In this document: piece by piece, positions 62,096 through 64,000 of the stretch
Numbering within the stretch: the first letter of the stretch is position 1
Layout of the letters: every line of letters begins with the position of its first letter
Source of the DNA: Paraburkholderia adhaesiva
Lineage (GTDB): Bacteria > Pseudomonadota > Gammaproteobacteria > Burkholderiales > Burkholderiaceae
NCBI RefSeq assembly: GCF_021390575.1
Contig: NZ_JAJEJQ010000001.1
Location: 1,464,501 to 1,528,500, forward strand
Length of the DNA: 64,000 bases
Reading direction: 5' to 3'
The notes under the pieces: generated by a model
What the model was told of the DNA's origin: nothing
Databases searched by the model: none
What the model saw: the letters and a program-made list of their open reading frames with translations, nothing else
Translations under genes and position numbers: made by a program

Positions 62096-63679
62096 ATGCA
62101 CGACAAAATCCTGATTCTCGACTTCGGTTCGCAAGTCACCCAGCTCATTGCACGACGCGTTCGCGAGGCGCACGTCCTCTCGGAAGTCCACCCGTATGAC
62201 GTCGATGAGGCGTTCATTCGCGAGTTCGCGCCCAAGGGCATCATCCTCTCGGGCGGCCCGAACTCGGTGACGACGTCCGACACGCCGCGCGCGCCGCAAG
62301 CCGTATTCGATCTCGGCGTGCCGGTGTTCGGCATCTGCTACGGCATGCAGATGATGGCCGAGCAACTGGGTGGCAAGGTCGATATCGGCCACGTACGCGA
62401 ATTCGGCTACGCCGAAGTGCGGGCGCGCAACCACACGAGCCTGCTGGAAGGTATCGAGGACTTCCAGACGCCGGAAGGCCACGGCATGCTCAAGGTCTGG
62501 ATGAGCCACGGCGACAAGGTCACCGCCATGCCCGAAGGCTTCAAGCTGATGGCTTCGACCGAGTCGTGCCCGATCGCTGCAATGGCCGACGAGTCGCGCC
62601 ACTTCTACGGCGTGCAATGGCACCCGGAAGTCACGCACACCGCGAAGGGTCGCGCGATGATCGAACGCTTCGTGCTCGACATCTGCGGCGCGAAGGCCGA
62701 CTGGGAAATGGGCCACTACATCGACGAAGCCGTCGAGACGATCCGCAAGCAGGTCGGCAACGAGCACGTCATTCTGGGCCTCTCGGGCGGCGTGGATTCG
62801 TCGGTGGCAGCGGCGCTGCTGCATCGCGCGATCGGCGACCAGCTGACCTGCGTGTTCGTCGATCATGGCCTCCTGCGCCTGAACGAAGCCGAACAGGTCA
62901 TGTCGATGTTCGCCGACAACCTGGGCGTGAAGGTGATCCACGTCGATGCGAGCGAAGCGTTCATGTCGAAGCTCGCGGGCGTGACCGATCCGGAAGCGAA
63001 GCGCAAGATCATCGGCGCGGAATTCGTCGAGGTGTTCCAGGCCGAAGCGGGCAAGCTCACCGACGCGAAGTGGCTCGCCCAGGGCACGATCTATCCGGAC
63101 GTGATCGAATCGGCGGGCAAGGGCAAGAAGGCCGCGCACACGATCAAGAGCCATCACAACGTCGGCGGTTTGCCGGAGACGCTGAACCTCAAACTGCTCG
63201 AGCCGCTGCGCGAGCTGTTCAAGGACGAAGTGCGCGAACTCGGCGTGAAGCTGGGCCTGCCGCATTCGATGGTGTATCGCCATCCGTTCCCGGGCCCGGG
63301 CCTCGGCGTGCGGATTCTCGGCGCAGTGAAGCGCGAGTTCGCCGATCTGCTGCGCCGCGCCGACGCGATCTTCATCGAGACGCTGCGCAACACCATCGAC
63401 AAGGAAACCGGCAAGTCGTGGTACGACCTCACGAGCCAGGCGTTCGCGGTGTTCCTGCCGGTGAAGAGCGTCGGTGTGATGGGCGATGGACGCACGTATG
63501 AATACGTCGTCGCACTGCGTGCCGTGCAGACGCAGGACTTCATGACGGCGCACTGGGCACATCTGCCGCATGACCTGCTCGGTCACGTGTCGAATCGCAT
63601 CATCAATGAAGTGCGCGGCATCAATCGTGTCGTGTACGACATTTCTGGCAAGCCGCCTGCGACGATCGAGTGGGAGTGA
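62096..63679 (+). CDS. guaA: GMP synthase (glutamine-hydrolysing)
   Basis: Enzyme (527 residues) aminating XMP to GMP. N-terminal class I glutaminase with C81 in [17 protein letters not shown] and the His-Glu pair in [13 protein letters not shown]-pyrophosphatase domain with P-loop [19 protein letters not shown]-terminal dimerisation domain ending [21 protein letters not shown]. The family starts at [22 protein letters not shown]; the frame is open 38 codons upstream without homology. A gap of 162 nt separates it from the membrane-protein gene. The 3' end of guaA is a known attachment site for integrating elements in bacteria; a break in composition lies downstream. Confidence 0.98.
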   Translation: MHDKILILDFGSQVTQLIARRVREAHVLSEVHPYDVDEAFIREFAPKGIILSGGPNSVTTSDTPRAPQAVFDLGVPVFGICYGMQMMAEQLGGKVDIGHVREFGYAEVRARNHTSLLEGIEDFQTPEGHGMLKVWMSHGDKVTAMPEGFKLMASTESCPIAAMADESRHFYGVQWHPEVTHTAKGRAMIERFVLDICGAKADWEMGHYIDEAVETIRKQVGNEHVILGLSGGVDSSVAAALLHRAIGDQLTCVFVDHGLLRLNEAEQVMSMFADNLGVKVIHVDASEAFMSKLAGVTDPEAKRKIIGAEFVEVFQAEAGKLTDAKWLAQGTIYPDVIESAGKGKKAAHTIKSHHNVGGLPETLNLKLLEPLRELFKDEVRELGVKLGLPHSMVYRHPFPGPGLGVRILGAVKREFADLLRRADAIFIETLRNTIDKETGKSWYDLTSQAFAVFLPVKSVGVMGDGRTYEYVVALRAVQTQDFMTAHWAHLPHDLLGHVSNRIINEVRGINRVVYDISGKPPATIEWE

Positions 63680-63688
63680 TCTGAAGTT

Positions 63689-63718
63689 TTCCCGGCCAGT
63701 TCGGGAAGTCTGGTTTTT
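63689..63718 (+). terminator. Probable guaA terminator
   Basis: A 6-bp stem TTCCCG/CGGGAA with a 7-nt loop is followed six bases later by TTTTT (63714-63718), starting 10 nt after the guaA stop. A second, AT-rich hairpin follows at once and may reinforce it. Confidence 0.5.
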
Positions 63719-63762
63719 CGTGTTTTCCTTTTTAAAAAACACGAATCCGCAGTTGATTCGAT

Positions 63763-63788
63763 CCGCGCCGGCCGTGTGGCCGGCGCGG
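63763..63788. repeat. Perfect 11-bp inverted repeat downstream of guaA
   Basis: CCGCGCCGGCC and its exact reverse complement flank a GTGT loop. No T-run follows on either strand, so it is not a standard terminator. It could be a protein-binding or structural element near the possible integration site. Confidence 0.75.
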
Positions 63789-64000
63789 CTTCGTCAGGGC
63801 GCAGAAACGTGAACGCGCTTTGTCGACGCACACCGTAGCGCGCAGCCGGCGTGCTGCGCGAAAGTTTCAATACCATCGCTTGCCGGGCGCCTTCGAATGC
63901 GTCCTGGTCGCTTCGCTGCAACGGCGATGACCGTTCCTGAAGCTCAAGAGACGTTCATCGGTCCCGTTACGTTAATTCGTATCACTAATTATTATTTGCT

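Larger units (their letters stand above)
63680..64000. other. Region downstream of guaA, no gene
   Basis: No supportable gene. It contains three hairpins: TTCCCG/CGGGAA (63689-63707), AT-rich CGTGTTTT/AAAACACG (63719-63743) and a perfect 11-bp stem with GTGT loop (63763-63788). The middle is GC-rich again, and the last 35 or so bases are strongly AT-rich, unlike the rest of the window. Confidence 0.45.

Noticed and set aside
59711..63742. Very long open frame on the minus strand opposite guaB-guaA (1343 codons)
   Set aside because: It runs antisense to three well-supported genes. Its composition (His, Arg, Ala, Asp, Val rich) is what high third-position GC gives in the complementary frame, and no family motifs appear.

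Overview
The window is a 64 kb stretch of core bacterial chromosome with high GC and dense gene packing. The gene content and order point to the Burkholderiaceae, most likely the Paraburkholderia/Caballeronia group. Supporting points are the arrangements smc-zipA-ligA-def, glnD-map-rpsB-tsf-pyrH-frr-uppS-cdsA-dxr-rseP-bamA-skp-lpxD-fabZ-lpxA-lpxB-rnhB and ppsR/ppsA, a DUF2866-type small protein that I know from this group, and many GTG starts. The genus is inferred from recall, not from an alignment. I see no rRNA, tRNA, insertion sequence, prophage or CRISPR array. This is a housekeeping region.

Layout. 0-10 kb: acyl-CoA-binding protein (minus), then a tightly overlapping plus-strand run tsaB-rimI-uracil-DNA glycosylase-DUF1853, then thiD and lplT on the minus strand, and alr-radA-DUF2866 on the plus strand. 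9.7-15 kb: an alpha-methylacyl-CoA-racemase-like CoA transferase and an ABC-F ATPase (minus), a glutathione peroxidase (plus) and a cardiolipin synthase (minus). 15-20 kb: a minus-strand lysine/peptidoglycan-precursor block dapC-dapD-arsC-like-dapE followed by prmB. 20-29 kb: a DMT exporter preceded by a short overlapping leader ORF, then smc-zipA-ligA-def. 29-35 kb, minus strand: map, glnD, and an rluB-type pseudouridine synthase with a long repetitive N-terminal extension. 35-52 kb: the large translation/envelope run from rpsB to lpxB, rnhB and a SpoU methyltransferase. 52-59 kb: divergent ppsR/ppsA, an NfeD/stomatin pair, divergent smpB and ratA-rnfH, and an EamA transporter. 59.8-63.7 kb: guaB, a small membrane protein and guaA.

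How the genes work together. The 35-50 kb run joins protein synthesis (S2, EF-Ts, ribosome recycling factor), UMP supply, isoprenoid and undecaprenyl carrier synthesis (dxr, uppS), phospholipid synthesis (cdsA), outer-membrane stress proteolysis and assembly (rseP, bamA, skp) and lipid A synthesis (lpxD, fabZ, lpxA, lpxB). The dap block supplies diaminopimelate for the wall and lysine, and alr supplies D-alanine. guaB and guaA make GMP. PpsR is expected to control PpsA by phosphorylation.

The items most worth a second look are small. They are the 10 x 42-bp in-frame minisatellite in the rluB-type gene; a coupled 23-codon leader ORF in front of the DMT exporter; a 24-bp inverted repeat in the ppsR-ppsA intergenic region; 11-bp tandem repeats upstream of the rpsB promoter; a recurring arrangement of an intrinsic terminator ending 16-30 nt before the next start codon; a possibly leaderless tsaB; a DUF1853 protein with a nuclease-like D...E...K pattern; and an abrupt AT-rich turn at the right edge just past guaA. 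No clear new multi-gene system is present.
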